The notes under the pieces were generated by a model that worked only from the letters and a program-made list of their open reading frames with translations, did no database searches and was not told the origin of the DNA. A stretch of DNA of 48,756 nucleotides from Pseudomonas sp. 6D_7.1_Bac1 (GTDB taxonomy: Bacteria > Pseudomonadota > Gammaproteobacteria > Pseudomonadales > Pseudomonadaceae), in the NCBI RefSeq assembly GCF_025465945.1, contig NZ_JANLNW010000030.1, positions 1 to 48,756 on the forward strand, read 5' to 3'. Each line of letters starts with the position of its first letter. Within the stretch, counting starts at the first letter, position 1. Made by a program: the position numbers and the translations under genes. Shown here piece by piece: positions 16,909-26,411 of this stretch.

Positions 16909-16943
16909 GCGCAGTCATAAAAGTTCGAGTCCGGGTGAGCAGC

Positions 16944-19900
16944 ATGTGGTGGAGCAAAGGCAAGTCGCAGGTCACGGAGGGCGCACGCGTCCTGGCATCG
17001 CCAATGATCATGTCCCTGGAACCGCGAATGCTGTTCGACGGCGCAGTGGCGGCCACGGTTGCCGATACCGCCGCCCAAGCTGACAGCCACGCCACGGCGG
17101 ACGCTGCCAAGGCACCGGTTGCCGACCACCCGGTGGCCAGCAAGGACACCCACGGCCAGACGGACAACACGTCAGCGGCTACGCCCGCGCCTGCTGCGAC
17201 GCCCACCGCCGTGCCCGGCCAGAGCGTGGTGTTTGTCGACTCGCGCATCAAGGACGCCGATAGCCTGCTCAAAGGCGTGGCACCCGGCACCGAGGTGGTC
17301 CAGCTCGACTCGACCAAGGATGGTTTGCAGCAAATCGCTGATTATCTGGATACCCATCACGGCGTGAGTACCGTGGAAATCATCGCCCACGGCAATAGCG
17401 GCGACTTGTGGCTGGGCGACACTTACCTGTCGGCCGATAACGTGGCGGCTCGCAGCGCGGTGCTGGCGCGCATCGGCAATGACATGAACGTCGGCGGCGA
17501 CATTCTGATCTACGCCTGCAACACCGCCGCAGGTGACAAGGGCATCAGCTTTGTCGACTCGCTGGCGCAACTTACCGGGCGCGATATCGCCGCGTCGAAC
17601 AACCGTACCGGTGTGAGCGGTGACTGGGATCTGGAAATCGCCACCGGCACCATCGAGAGCCATAACGTGCTGTCGGCCCAGTCCATGGCTGCGTATCAGT
17701 ACAGCCTGGCGACCCTGACGGTCACCAACAACGGTGACAGTGGGGTCGGCTCATTGCGTCAGGCGCTGAGCGATGCCGTGGTGGGTGACACGGTGACGTT
17801 CAGCACCACCATGACGGTCAATCTGAATTCGCAACTGACCATCACCAAGAACGTCACGCTGGAAGGTGACCTGAACCACGACGGCATTGCCGATGTGACC
17901 CTCAACGGTCAGTACAAGACCCGGGTGGTTCAGGTCGCTTCCGGGGTCACTGCGACCTTCGACGGGCTGATCATCAAGCAAGGCCTGGTGGCCGGCAATG
18001 GTGCCGCCGCCGGTACGGACGGCACGGCGGCCATGGGCGGCGGTATTTTCAACTCCGGCAACCTGACCCTCAAGAACGTCACCGTGACCAGCAACGCCGC
18101 TTCGGGCGGCGGTGGCGGTGGCGGGGTCACCTCACCTTACGTCGGTGGTGCGGTCGGTGGCGGTGGCGGTGGTGGTGGTGCATTGGGCGGGCAAGCGGGC
18201 GGTCATGGTGGCACCTCCGGCTTCGGCACGGGTGTGTACGGCGGTACGAGCGGTAGTGCCAACACGGGCGGTAACGGTGGCGGGTACAACCCCAACTATA
18301 TGGGCGGTCACGGCGGCAGCAGCAGCGGTGGCGCGGGCGGCGTGGGAGCTGCCAACTACAGCAGTGGTGGCGCGGGCGGTACGGCGAACAACGGCACGAT
18401 TTCCATCGGCGGTGGCGGTGGCGGCTCCGGTTGGGACAAGCCCGGCAGGGCCGGGGCGTCGGCTGCAGGTGGTATTTACAACGCCAGTAGCGGCACCCTG
18501 ACAGTCATTGGCACCTCGGTGATTTCCGGCAACATCGCCGCCGGTGGTGGCGGTGGCGGCGGTGGTGGCCTGGGCGGTTCCGCCGACTCCGGTGGTGCGG
18601 CCGGTAAAGGCGTCGGTGCGATCTGGAACAAAGGTACGGTATTGATGACCGCCGCCAACTTCGCGGCGCTGTCCGGTAACGTCGGTGGCAGTGGCTCCGG
18701 CGGTCCGGCGCTGGGCGGCGGTAGTACCGGTGCCAGCGTGGCGGCCGTGAACAATATCTTCAACGACGGCGGCACCGTGAACACCGCCTATGCACCGGCA
18801 CCGAGCGCTACCATCGTGGTGGCGAACAGCGCCCTGCATATCGGCCAGACTTCGCTTGTGACCATTACCTTCACTGAGGCGGTGACCGGTTTCACCAACG
18901 CCGACCTGACCGTTGCCAACGGTTCCCTGAGCGCGGTGAGCTCAAGCGATGGCGGGGTCACCTGGACCGCGACCTTCACCCCGAATTCGAGCGTCACCGG
19001 CGCCAGCAACCACATCGTCCTGGACAACACCGGCGTGACAAGCGTGTCGCTGGGCACTGCCGGGGTCGGCACCAGCACGTCCAACAATTACGCCGTCGAC
19101 ACCGTACGGCCAACGGCGACCGTCGTGGTCAGCAATAGCACGGTGAACATCGGCGGATCCACAGTGACAATTACGTTCAGCGAAGCGGTGACTGGTTTCA
19201 GCAACGCCGACCTGACTGTTGCCAACGGTACCCTGAGCGCGGTGAGCAGCAGCGACGGCGGTATCACCTGGACCGCGACCCTGACGCCGACCGCTGGCAA
19301 CAACAGCACCGGCAACGTCATTACTCTGGACAACACCGGCTATACCGATATAGCGACCAACGCCGGTACCGGCACCACCACGTCCAACAGCTATGCAATC
19401 GACGCCGTGCGGCCAACCGCGAGTATCGTGGTCGCCAACAATGCGCTGCACATCGGGGGAACGTCCCTGGTGACTATTACCTTCAGCGAAGCGGTGACCG
19501 GCTTCACCAACGCCGACCTGACGGTTGCCGACGGTACCCTGAGCGCGGTGAGCAGCAGCGACGGCGGCATCACCTGGACCGCGACCCTGACCCCGACCGC
19601 GTCGGTTTCCCATACCGGCGACATCATCACCCTGAATAATGCCGGGGTCAGCGACACGGCGGGCAATGCCGGTAGCGGCACGACCAACTCGAACACCTAT
19701 GCAGTCGACACCCTGCGGCCGACGGCGACCATCGTGGTCGGCACGACCATCCTGGGCATCGGCCAGACCTCCCCCGTGACCATTACCTTCAGCGAAGCGG
19801 TGACCGGTTTCAGCAACGCCGACCTGACCGTTTCCAACGGCACGCTAAGCACGGTGAGCAGCAGCGACGGCGGCATCACCTGGACCGCGACCTTCACCCC

Positions 19901-22900
19901 GACGGCCAGCATCACCAACGCCGCCAACCACATCACCCTGGATAACACCACCGTGCAGGACCTGGCGGGCAACGCCGGCAGCGGCACCACCACGTCCAAC
20001 AACTATTCCATCGACGGCGTGCGTCCGACGGCAAGCATTGTGGTCGCGAGCCCGACCCTGGCCATCGGCCAGACCTCGCTGGTGACCATTACCTTCTCCG
20101 AGGGGGTGGTCGGTTTCACCAACGCTGACCTGACGATTGCCAACGGCACCCTCAGCGCTGTGAGTAGCACTGATGGCGGCATCACCTGGACCGCGACCTT
20201 CACCCCGACGGCCAGCATCACCAACGCCGCCAACCACATCACCCTGGATAACACGGGCTACTCGGACTTTTCCGGCAACATCGGGACTGGCACCACCGAC
20301 TCCAACAACTACACCATCGACACCCAGCGTCCGACCGCGACCGTCGTCTTGGCCAACCCCACGCTCATGGCGGGTGGAAGCTCGCTGGTGACCTTCACCT
20401 TCAGCGAAGCGGTGACCGGTTTCACCAATGCCGACCTGAGCGTGCCCAACGGCACCCTGACCAACGTCAGCTCCAGCGATGGCGGCGTGACCTGGACCGC
20501 CACCTTCACGCCCACCACCGGCATTCACGCCACCAGCAACCTGATCTCCCTGAACAACAGTGCCGTGGCCGACCTGGCCGGCAATACGGGCACCGGGATC
20601 ACCAATTCCGGTAACTTCACCATCGACACCGTGCGCCCGACGGCGACCGTTGTGGTCGCCACCCCTACGCTGATCATCGGCCAGACGTCCCTGGTGACCT
20701 TCACCTTCAACGAGGCCGTGACCGGTTTCACCAATGCCGACCTGACCGTTGCCAACGGCACACTGAGCGCGGTGAGCAGCAGCGACGGCGGTATTACCTG
20801 GACCGCGACCTTCACCCCAACGACAAACATCACCAACGCCGCCAGCCACATCACCCTGGACAACAGCGGGGTCCAGGCGGTCGTTTCGGGTAACGCCGGT
20901 AGCGGCAACAGCGTTTCCAACACCTACGCCATCGACACCCAGCGCCCGACCGCGACCATCGTGGTGGCGAACAATGCCCTCGGGATTGGCTCGACGTCAC
21001 TGGTCACTATCACCTTCAGCGAAGCAGTGACCGGTTTCAACAACAGTGACCTGTTGATCGGCAATGGCACCCTCAGCGCTGTCAGTTCCAGCGATGGCGG
21101 CATCACCTGGACCGCGACGCTGACCCCGGTGAACGGCATCACCCACAACGGCAACGTCATTACTCTGAACAACACCAGTGTGAGCGACCTGTCCGGTAAT
21201 GCCGGTACGGGCACCACTGATTCCAACACCTACGCCGTCGACAGCCAGCGGCCGACGGCGGCCATTGTGGTCGCCAACCCGACCCTGATCGCCGGGCAGA
21301 CCTCGTTGGTGACCATCACCTTCAGTGAGGCGGTGACCGGCTTCAACAACAGCGACCTGAGCGTGCCCAACGGCACCCTGACCAACGTCAGCTCCAGCGA
21401 TGGCGGCGTGACCTGGACCGCCACCTTCACGCCCACCACCGGCATTCACAACACCACCAACCTCATCTCTCTGAACAACAGTGCCGTGGCCGACCTGGCC
21501 GGCAATACGGGCACGGGGATCACCAATTCCGGTAACTTCACCATCGACACCGTGCGCCCGACGGCGACCGTTGTGGTCGCCAACCCTACGCTGAACATCG
21601 GCCAGACGTCGCTGGTGACCATTACCTTCAGCGAAGCGGTCAGTGGTTTCACCAATGCCGACCTGAGCATTGCCAACGGCACGTTGAGCGCGGTGAGCAG
21701 CAGCGACGGCGGCATAACCTGGACCGCAACGTTCACCCCGACGGCGAACATCACCAACGCCGCCAGCCACATCACCCTGGACAACACCTTGGTGCAGAAC
21801 GCCTCTGGCAACGTGGGGACGGGCACCACCGATTCGAACAACTACGCCATCGACACCCAACGTCCGACGGCAACCGTCGTGGTCGCCAACCCTGCGCTGA
21901 GCATCGGCCAGACGTCGCTGGTGACCATTACCTTCAGCGAAGCAGTCACTGGCTTCAGCAACGCCGACCTGACCATCGCCAACGGCACCTTGAGCGCGGT
22001 CAGCTCAAGCGATGGCGGTATCACCTGGACCGCGACCTATACGCCGACCAGCAACATCAGCAATGCGACCAACCACATCACCCTCAACAATACGGGCGTG
22101 AATGACCTGGCCGGCAACGCGGGCAGCGGCACCACCGACTCCAACAACTACCTCGTAGACACCCAGCGTCCAACGGCCACAATCGTGGTCGCCAACCCGA
22201 GCCTGGCAGTCGGTGGCTCAAGCCTGGTGACCTTCACCTTCAGCGAAGCCGTGACCGGCTTTACCACCGCCGACCTGACCGTCGCCAACGGCACGATCAG
22301 CGGGCTGAGCAGCAGTGATGGCGGCGTGACCTGGACCGCCACCCTGACCCCGACCAACGCCGTCACCGCCGCCAGCAACCTGATCACCCTGGACAACACC
22401 CGCTACACCGACCTGAGTGGCAACGCCGGGACCGGCACGACACACTCCAACACCTACGCCATCGATACCCAGCGCCCGACGGCGACCGTGGTGATCGCCG
22501 ACAGCGCCCTGAAAATCGGCCAGAGTTCCACGGTGAGCATCACCTTCTCCGAGGCGGTCAGCGGTTTTACCAACGCCGATCTGACGGTGGCCAACGGCAC
22601 CTTGAGTGCCGTCAGCAGCAGTGACGGCGGCGTGACCTGGACGGCGACTTTCACGCCGACCAACAACGTCAGCAGCGCGACCAACCTGATCACCCTGAAC
22701 AACACCGGGGTGACCGATGCGGCCGGCAATACCGGCACCGGCAGCACTGATTCGAACAACTTCGCCATCGACACCGCCCGTCCTACCGCGACCATCGTGG
22801 TGGCGAACCCGACCCTGCCGATCGGCGAGACGAGCCTGGTGACCATTACCTTCAGCGAAGCGGTCACCGGCTTCAGCAACGCCGACCTGACCATCGCCAA

Positions 22901-24854
22901 CGGCACCTTGAGCGCAGTCAGCTCAAGCGATGGCGGTATCACCTGGACCGCGACTTATACGCCGACCAGTAATATCAGCAATGCGACCAACCACATCACC
23001 CTCAACAACGCGGGTGTGATTGACCTGGCCGGCAACGCCGGTAGCGGCACCACCGACTCGAACAACTACATCATCGACACCCAGCGTCCGACCGCTATGA
23101 TCGTGGTGACTGACAGCGCCCTCAAACTGGGTCAAACCACCACCGTGACCATCACGTTCTCCGAGGCGATCAGTGGTTTCACCAATTCGGACCTGACGGT
23201 GGCCAATGGCACCTTGAGTGCCCTGAGCAGCAGCGACGGCGGCAAGACCTGGACCGCCACGCTCACGCCGAACGCCAACGTGACCGACGCCAGCAACCTG
23301 ATCACCCTGAACAACGCCGGCGTGATCGATGCGCTGGGCAACGCTGGCAGCGGCAGCACCGATTCGGGCAACTACGTCATCGACACCACACGCCCCACCG
23401 CGACCATCGTGGTCGCCAACCCGATGCTGCCAATCGGCGAGACGAGCCTGGTAACCATCACCTTCAGCGAGGCGGTGAGCGGTTTCGACAACAGCGACCT
23501 GACGGTGGCCAACGGCACGTTGAGCGCCGTCAGCAGCCGTGATGGCGGTGTGACCTGGACCGCGACCTTCACCCCGACCAGCAACGTCAGCGATACCCGC
23601 AACCTGATCTCGCTCAACAACAGCGGTGTGCACGATGCGGCGGGTAATACCGGGGCCGGGAGCACCGACTCCAACAATTACCAGATCGACACCCAACGCC
23701 CGACCGCGACCATTGTCGTGGCCAACGGCAACCTGGGTATCGGCCAGACCAGCCTGGTGACGATCACCTTCTCGGAAGCGGTCAGCGGTTTCACCAACTC
23801 CGACCTGACGGTCGCCAACGGCACCTTGAGCGCCCTGAGCAGCAGTGATGGTGGCAAGACCTGGACCGCCACTCTGACGCCGACGGCCAACATTACCGAC
23901 GCCAGCAACCTGATCACTCTCAATAATGGCGGGGTCAGTGATGCATTCGGCAACACCGGTAGCGGGACAACCGACTCCAATAACTACGTCATCGACACTC
24001 AACGTCCGACCTCGACCATTGTCGTGGCCAGCGGCAACCTGGGCGTGGGCCAGACCAGCCTGGTGACCATTACCTTCTCGGAAGCGGTCAGCGGGTTGAC
24101 CAATGCCGACCTGACGGTGGCCAACGGTACGTTGAGCGGTTTGAGCAGCAATGACGGTGGCAAGACCTGGACGGCGACGCTGACCCCGAACATCAACGTC
24201 AATAACGCGACCAGCCAGATCAGCCTCAATAACGCGGGTGTGAGCGATACGTTCGGCAACACGGGCATCGGTAGCACCGAGTCCAACAGCTACGTGGTCA
24301 AAACCATCGCACTGACCGGCGATCCGCAGTTCCGGATCAGCGATCCGGCACCGCCTTCGAGCGCACCGACGGTGCCGTTGCAGCCGATTGTCTTCACGCC
24401 GCCGACCGGTAATCTCGGTTCACCACTGACGTTTGCACCGCTGTTCGAACAGCGGGTACTGGGCGACGGTATGCGTCCACTGGGGGATATTTTCATCAAT
24501 CGTGGCGAACTGAGCCCAAGCTTTATCGCGCAGGTGTTCACGAGCGGCGACAGTGACGCAAGGGGCTCCGGCCATGGTTTCCTTGGTTTTGGCAGCGGTG
24601 AAGGCGGGGTGTTTGGCACCAGCACGCTGTCGAGCCTGTTCAGCCATGAATCGACCGGCGCCGGCCATTCGCTGAACACCTTTGGTGACAGGTCGATCCT
24701 GCCAGGGGGCGATGCATCTTCGGGGCTGCACGGTGTATTCGGTGCATTGACCTTGGGCGAACAACTTCAACAACTTGAAAACACCGAGAAGCAGCAGATC
24801 CAGGCATTGGCTAAAGCTCTGCAACAGGTCGGCATCAGCGAAATGCAGGCCTGA
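16944..24854 (+). CDS. Giant DUF4347/Ig-like-repeat surface protein
   Basis: A 2636-residue exported repeat protein, probably an adhesin or biofilm matrix protein. No Sec signal is seen; instead the N-terminus carries LEPRMLFDGA (residues 25-34), the LEPR motif of giant exported proteins. DUF4347 spans about 92-254 with AHG (His149) and YAC (Cys192), a clan-CD-like dyad. A beta-helix region starts VTNNGDSGVGSLRQAL, with a very Gly-rich part about 385-615. Then come 18 Ig-like repeats of about 102 residues (about 622-2452) of the pattern RPTATIVVAN...TWTATFTP...LDNTGV, and a 184-residue C-terminal domain. I see no RTX nonapeptides and only one cysteine in the whole protein. ATG 16944 has GGGTGA five bases upstream; GTG 16935 is the alternative. 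Confidence 0.85.
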   Translation: MWWSKGKSQVTEGARVLASPMIMSLEPRMLFDGAVAATVADTAAQADSHATADAAKAPVADHPVASKDTHGQTDNTSAATPAPAATPTAVPGQSVVFVDSRIKDADSLLKGVAPGTEVVQLDSTKDGLQQIADYLDTHHGVSTVEIIAHGNSGDLWLGDTYLSADNVAARSAVLARIGNDMNVGGDILIYACNTAAGDKGISFVDSLAQLTGRDIAASNNRTGVSGDWDLEIATGTIESHNVLSAQSMAAYQYSLATLTVTNNGDSGVGSLRQALSDAVVGDTVTFSTTMTVNLNSQLTITKNVTLEGDLNHDGIADVTLNGQYKTRVVQVASGVTATFDGLIIKQGLVAGNGAAAGTDGTAAMGGGIFNSGNLTLKNVTVTSNAASGGGGGGGVTSPYVGGAVGGGGGGGGALGGQAGGHGGTSGFGTGVYGGTSGSANTGGNGGGYNPNYMGGHGGSSSGGAGGVGAANYSSGGAGGTANNGTISIGGGGGGSGWDKPGRAGASAAGGIYNASSGTLTVIGTSVISGNIAAGGGGGGGGGLGGSADSGGAAGKGVGAIWNKGTVLMTAANFAALSGNVGGSGSGGPALGGGSTGASVAAVNNIFNDGGTVNTAYAPAPSATIVVANSALHIGQTSLVTITFTEAVTGFTNADLTVANGSLSAVSSSDGGVTWTATFTPNSSVTGASNHIVLDNTGVTSVSLGTAGVGTSTSNNYAVDTVRPTATVVVSNSTVNIGGSTVTITFSEAVTGFSNADLTVANGTLSAVSSSDGGITWTATLTPTAGNNSTGNVITLDNTGYTDIATNAGTGTTTSNSYAIDAVRPTASIVVANNALHIGGTSLVTITFSEAVTGFTNADLTVADGTLSAVSSSDGGITWTATLTPTASVSHTGDIITLNNAGVSDTAGNAGSGTTNSNTYAVDTLRPTATIVVGTTILGIGQTSPVTITFSEAVTGFSNADLTVSNGTLSTVSSSDGGITWTATFTPTASITNAANHITLDNTTVQDLAGNAGSGTTTSNNYSIDGVRPTASIVVASPTLAIGQTSLVTITFSEGVVGFTNADLTIANGTLSAVSSTDGGITWTATFTPTASITNAANHITLDNTGYSDFSGNIGTGTTDSNNYTIDTQRPTATVVLANPTLMAGGSSLVTFTFSEAVTGFTNADLSVPNGTLTNVSSSDGGVTWTATFTPTTGIHATSNLISLNNSAVADLAGNTGTGITNSGNFTIDTVRPTATVVVATPTLIIGQTSLVTFTFNEAVTGFTNADLTVANGTLSAVSSSDGGITWTATFTPTTNITNAASHITLDNSGVQAVVSGNAGSGNSVSNTYAIDTQRPTATIVVANNALGIGSTSLVTITFSEAVTGFNNSDLLIGNGTLSAVSSSDGGITWTATLTPVNGITHNGNVITLNNTSVSDLSGNAGTGTTDSNTYAVDSQRPTAAIVVANPTLIAGQTSLVTITFSEAVTGFNNSDLSVPNGTLTNVSSSDGGVTWTATFTPTTGIHNTTNLISLNNSAVADLAGNTGTGITNSGNFTIDTVRPTATVVVANPTLNIGQTSLVTITFSEAVSGFTNADLSIANGTLSAVSSSDGGITWTATFTPTANITNAASHITLDNTLVQNASGNVGTGTTDSNNYAIDTQRPTATVVVANPALSIGQTSLVTITFSEAVTGFSNADLTIANGTLSAVSSSDGGITWTATYTPTSNISNATNHITLNNTGVNDLAGNAGSGTTDSNNYLVDTQRPTATIVVANPSLAVGGSSLVTFTFSEAVTGFTTADLTVANGTISGLSSSDGGVTWTATLTPTNAVTAASNLITLDNTRYTDLSGNAGTGTTHSNTYAIDTQRPTATVVIADSALKIGQSSTVSITFSEAVSGFTNADLTVANGTLSAVSSSDGGVTWTATFTPTNNVSSATNLITLNNTGVTDAAGNTGTGSTDSNNFAIDTARPTATIVVANPTLPIGETSLVTITFSEAVTGFSNADLTIANGTLSAVSSSDGGITWTATYTPTSNISNATNHITLNNAGVIDLAGNAGSGTTDSNNYIIDTQRPTAMIVVTDSALKLGQTTTVTITFSEAISGFTNSDLTVANGTLSALSSSDGGKTWTATLTPNANVTDASNLITLNNAGVIDALGNAGSGSTDSGNYVIDTTRPTATIVVANPMLPIGETSLVTITFSEAVSGFDNSDLTVANGTLSAVSSRDGGVTWTATFTPTSNVSDTRNLISLNNSGVHDAAGNTGAGSTDSNNYQIDTQRPTATIVVANGNLGIGQTSLVTITFSEAVSGFTNSDLTVANGTLSALSSSDGGKTWTATLTPTANITDASNLITLNNGGVSDAFGNTGSGTTDSNNYVIDTQRPTSTIVVASGNLGVGQTSLVTITFSEAVSGLTNADLTVANGTLSGLSSNDGGKTWTATLTPNINVNNATSQISLNNAGVSDTFGNTGIGSTESNSYVVKTIALTGDPQFRISDPAPPSSAPTVPLQPIVFTPPTGNLGSPLTFAPLFEQRVLGDGMRPLGDIFINRGELSPSFIAQVFTSGDSDARGSGHGFLGFGSGEGGVFGTSTLSSLFSHESTGAGHSLNTFGDRSILPGGDASSGLHGVFGALTLGEQLQQLENTEKQQIQALAKALQQVGISEMQA
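18805..24300 (+). repeat. 18 tandem ~306-bp repeats encoding Ig-like domains
   Basis: Eighteen in-frame units of about 303-309 bases. Each contains the codons for a TITFSEAV core, SSSDGG, TWTAT and a closing (Q/V)RPT. Some units three apart are nearly identical at DNA level (20433 onward against 21354 onward, offset 921; 21972 against 22890, offset 918). This points to duplication of three-unit blocks. Not CRISPR: units are coding and too long. Confidence 0.9.
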
Positions 24855-24896
24855 CTAAAAATCTGAAATTGTGCGGTACCCGGGGGCGAACCAAGG

Positions 24897-26411
24897 ATGA
24901 GAGCGAGTCAGAAACTATTCGGTGCCAGCTTGCTGGCGCTGGCGGTCAGCGGATGTGCGGTGACCAGTGAACCGATTGAACGCAGCGTCAGCGAGCAGCG
25001 CGCCAGAAGCGATCTGGCGAGCATGTACAAGGATCAGGAGCCTCTCAACGGCCCATTGACCTTGCATCAGGCCATGGCCCGTGCAGTGAAGTACAACCTT
25101 GAAGGTCGCTTGAAAATCATGGAAGAGGCGTTGGCCAAGCGCCAACTCGACCTCGCCAGCTTTGATATGCTGCCGCGCATGGCCCTGGACGCCGGTTACG
25201 TGGGGCGCAACAACACCAGCGGCTCCAGCAGCCAGAGCGTGCGCACCGGCACCCAATCCCTGGAACCATCGACCTCGCAGGACCGCGACCGCAGAGTCGC
25301 CGACCTGACCATGGTCTGGAACGTCCTCGACTTCGGCGTCAGCTACATCAACGCCAAGCAGCAGGGCGATCAACGGCTGATCGTCCAGGAGCGTCGGCGC
25401 AAGGTCATCAACACCATCGTTCAGGACGTGCGCTCGGCCTATTGGCGGGCAGTGGCCGCTGAACGTCTGCTCAAGCAGATCGACAGCCTGATGGCGCGGG
25501 TCGATGCCGCGCGCAACAACAGCCAAAGCATGAGCGAGCAGCGCATCGGCGACCCGGTGCAGGCCCTGGGGTACCAGCGTTCGCTGATCGAAGCCACGCG
25601 CCAGCTCGAAGAACAGCGACGGGCACTGTCGTTGGCGAAAACCGAGCTGGCAACCCTGATCAACCTGCCGATGGGCACCGAGTTGACGTTGGCGACCCCC
25701 GAGGACTACCCGATTCCGGAACTCAAGGTCGGCATGGACAGCCTCGAGCAGGAAGCCCTGGCCAGCCGTCCGGAACTGCGCGAGCAGGATTATCAGACGC
25801 GCATCAGCACCGCCGAAACCCGCAAAGCCATGCTGCGGCTGCTGCCGGGGCTGGAGTTCTCTGCGGGCGGGCATTACGACAGCAACTCGTTTCTGGTCAA
25901 CGACAAGTGGGCCGACTACGGGGTCAAGGTCACCTGGAACCTGTTCAACGTGATCTCCGCCCCGGCGGCTATCGACGTCGCCAAGGCCGGTGAAGAAGTG
26001 GCCAAGGCACGCCGTCAGGCGATGTCGATCGCGGTGCTGGCGCAACTTTACGTGGCCAACGCCAACTACCGCGAAGCGCTGCGCCAGTTCCAGACCAACC
26101 AGCAGCTGTCGGACATCGACGGGCAGATTCTTGGCCAGTTGCGCAACCGCCATCAGGCAGCAGGTATCGGCGAACTGGAACTGATCCAGGGTGAACTGAA
26201 TACCCTGCAAGCTGACCTGCGCCGTGACCTGTCTTACGCCGACTTGCGCAACGCTTACGGGCAGATCTTCGCCAGCGCTGGGCTCGACCCGCTGCCTGAT
26301 CAGGTGCAATCGACGCAGGTGCAATCGATCGCCACCGCCCTGGCCAGCCGCGAGGACGCATGGGCCGCCGGCAACATCACCGTACCGCCAGCGCATGTCC
26401 AGGCAAAATAA
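24897..26411 (+). CDS. TolC-family outer-membrane channel lipoprotein
   Basis: A 504-residue TolC-family protein with a lipoprotein signal (lipobox LAVSGC, Cys about 20). Two similar halves of long amphipathic helices are visible (LHQAMARAVKYNLEGRLK near 57; ASRPELREQDYQTRISTAETRK near 298), the usual outer-membrane efflux protein layout. It lies 42 bases after the giant protein gene and overlaps cysC by 17 bases. It is the natural outer-membrane exit for the adaptors at 8305, 9084 and 10404, although it is 12 kb away from them. No ABC transporter is encoded in the locus. Confidence 0.85.
   Translation: MRASQKLFGASLLALAVSGCAVTSEPIERSVSEQRARSDLASMYKDQEPLNGPLTLHQAMARAVKYNLEGRLKIMEEALAKRQLDLASFDMLPRMALDAGYVGRNNTSGSSSQSVRTGTQSLEPSTSQDRDRRVADLTMVWNVLDFGVSYINAKQQGDQRLIVQERRRKVINTIVQDVRSAYWRAVAAERLLKQIDSLMARVDAARNNSQSMSEQRIGDPVQALGYQRSLIEATRQLEEQRRALSLAKTELATLINLPMGTELTLATPEDYPIPELKVGMDSLEQEALASRPELREQDYQTRISTAETRKAMLRLLPGLEFSAGGHYDSNSFLVNDKWADYGVKVTWNLFNVISAPAAIDVAKAGEEVAKARRQAMSIAVLAQLYVANANYREALRQFQTNQQLSDIDGQILGQLRNRHQAAGIGELELIQGELNTLQADLRRDLSYADLRNAYGQIFASAGLDPLPDQVQSTQVQSIATALASREDAWAAGNITVPPAHVQAK

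Noticed and set aside
20997..21860. Long antisense open frames across the giant gene (several of 200-360 codons)
   Set aside because: They arise because codon bias of the repeats keeps the opposite strand open; they repeat with the array and have no ribosome sites.
18805..24300. Regular repeats as a CRISPR array or satellite DNA
   Set aside because: The units are about 306 bases, in frame and code for Ig-like domains; there are no short repeats with unique spacers.
24300..24854. RTX type I secretion signal at the C-terminus of the giant protein
   Set aside because: The segment is Gly-rich in places (GFLGFGSGEGG) but has no Asp-containing nonapeptide repeats.
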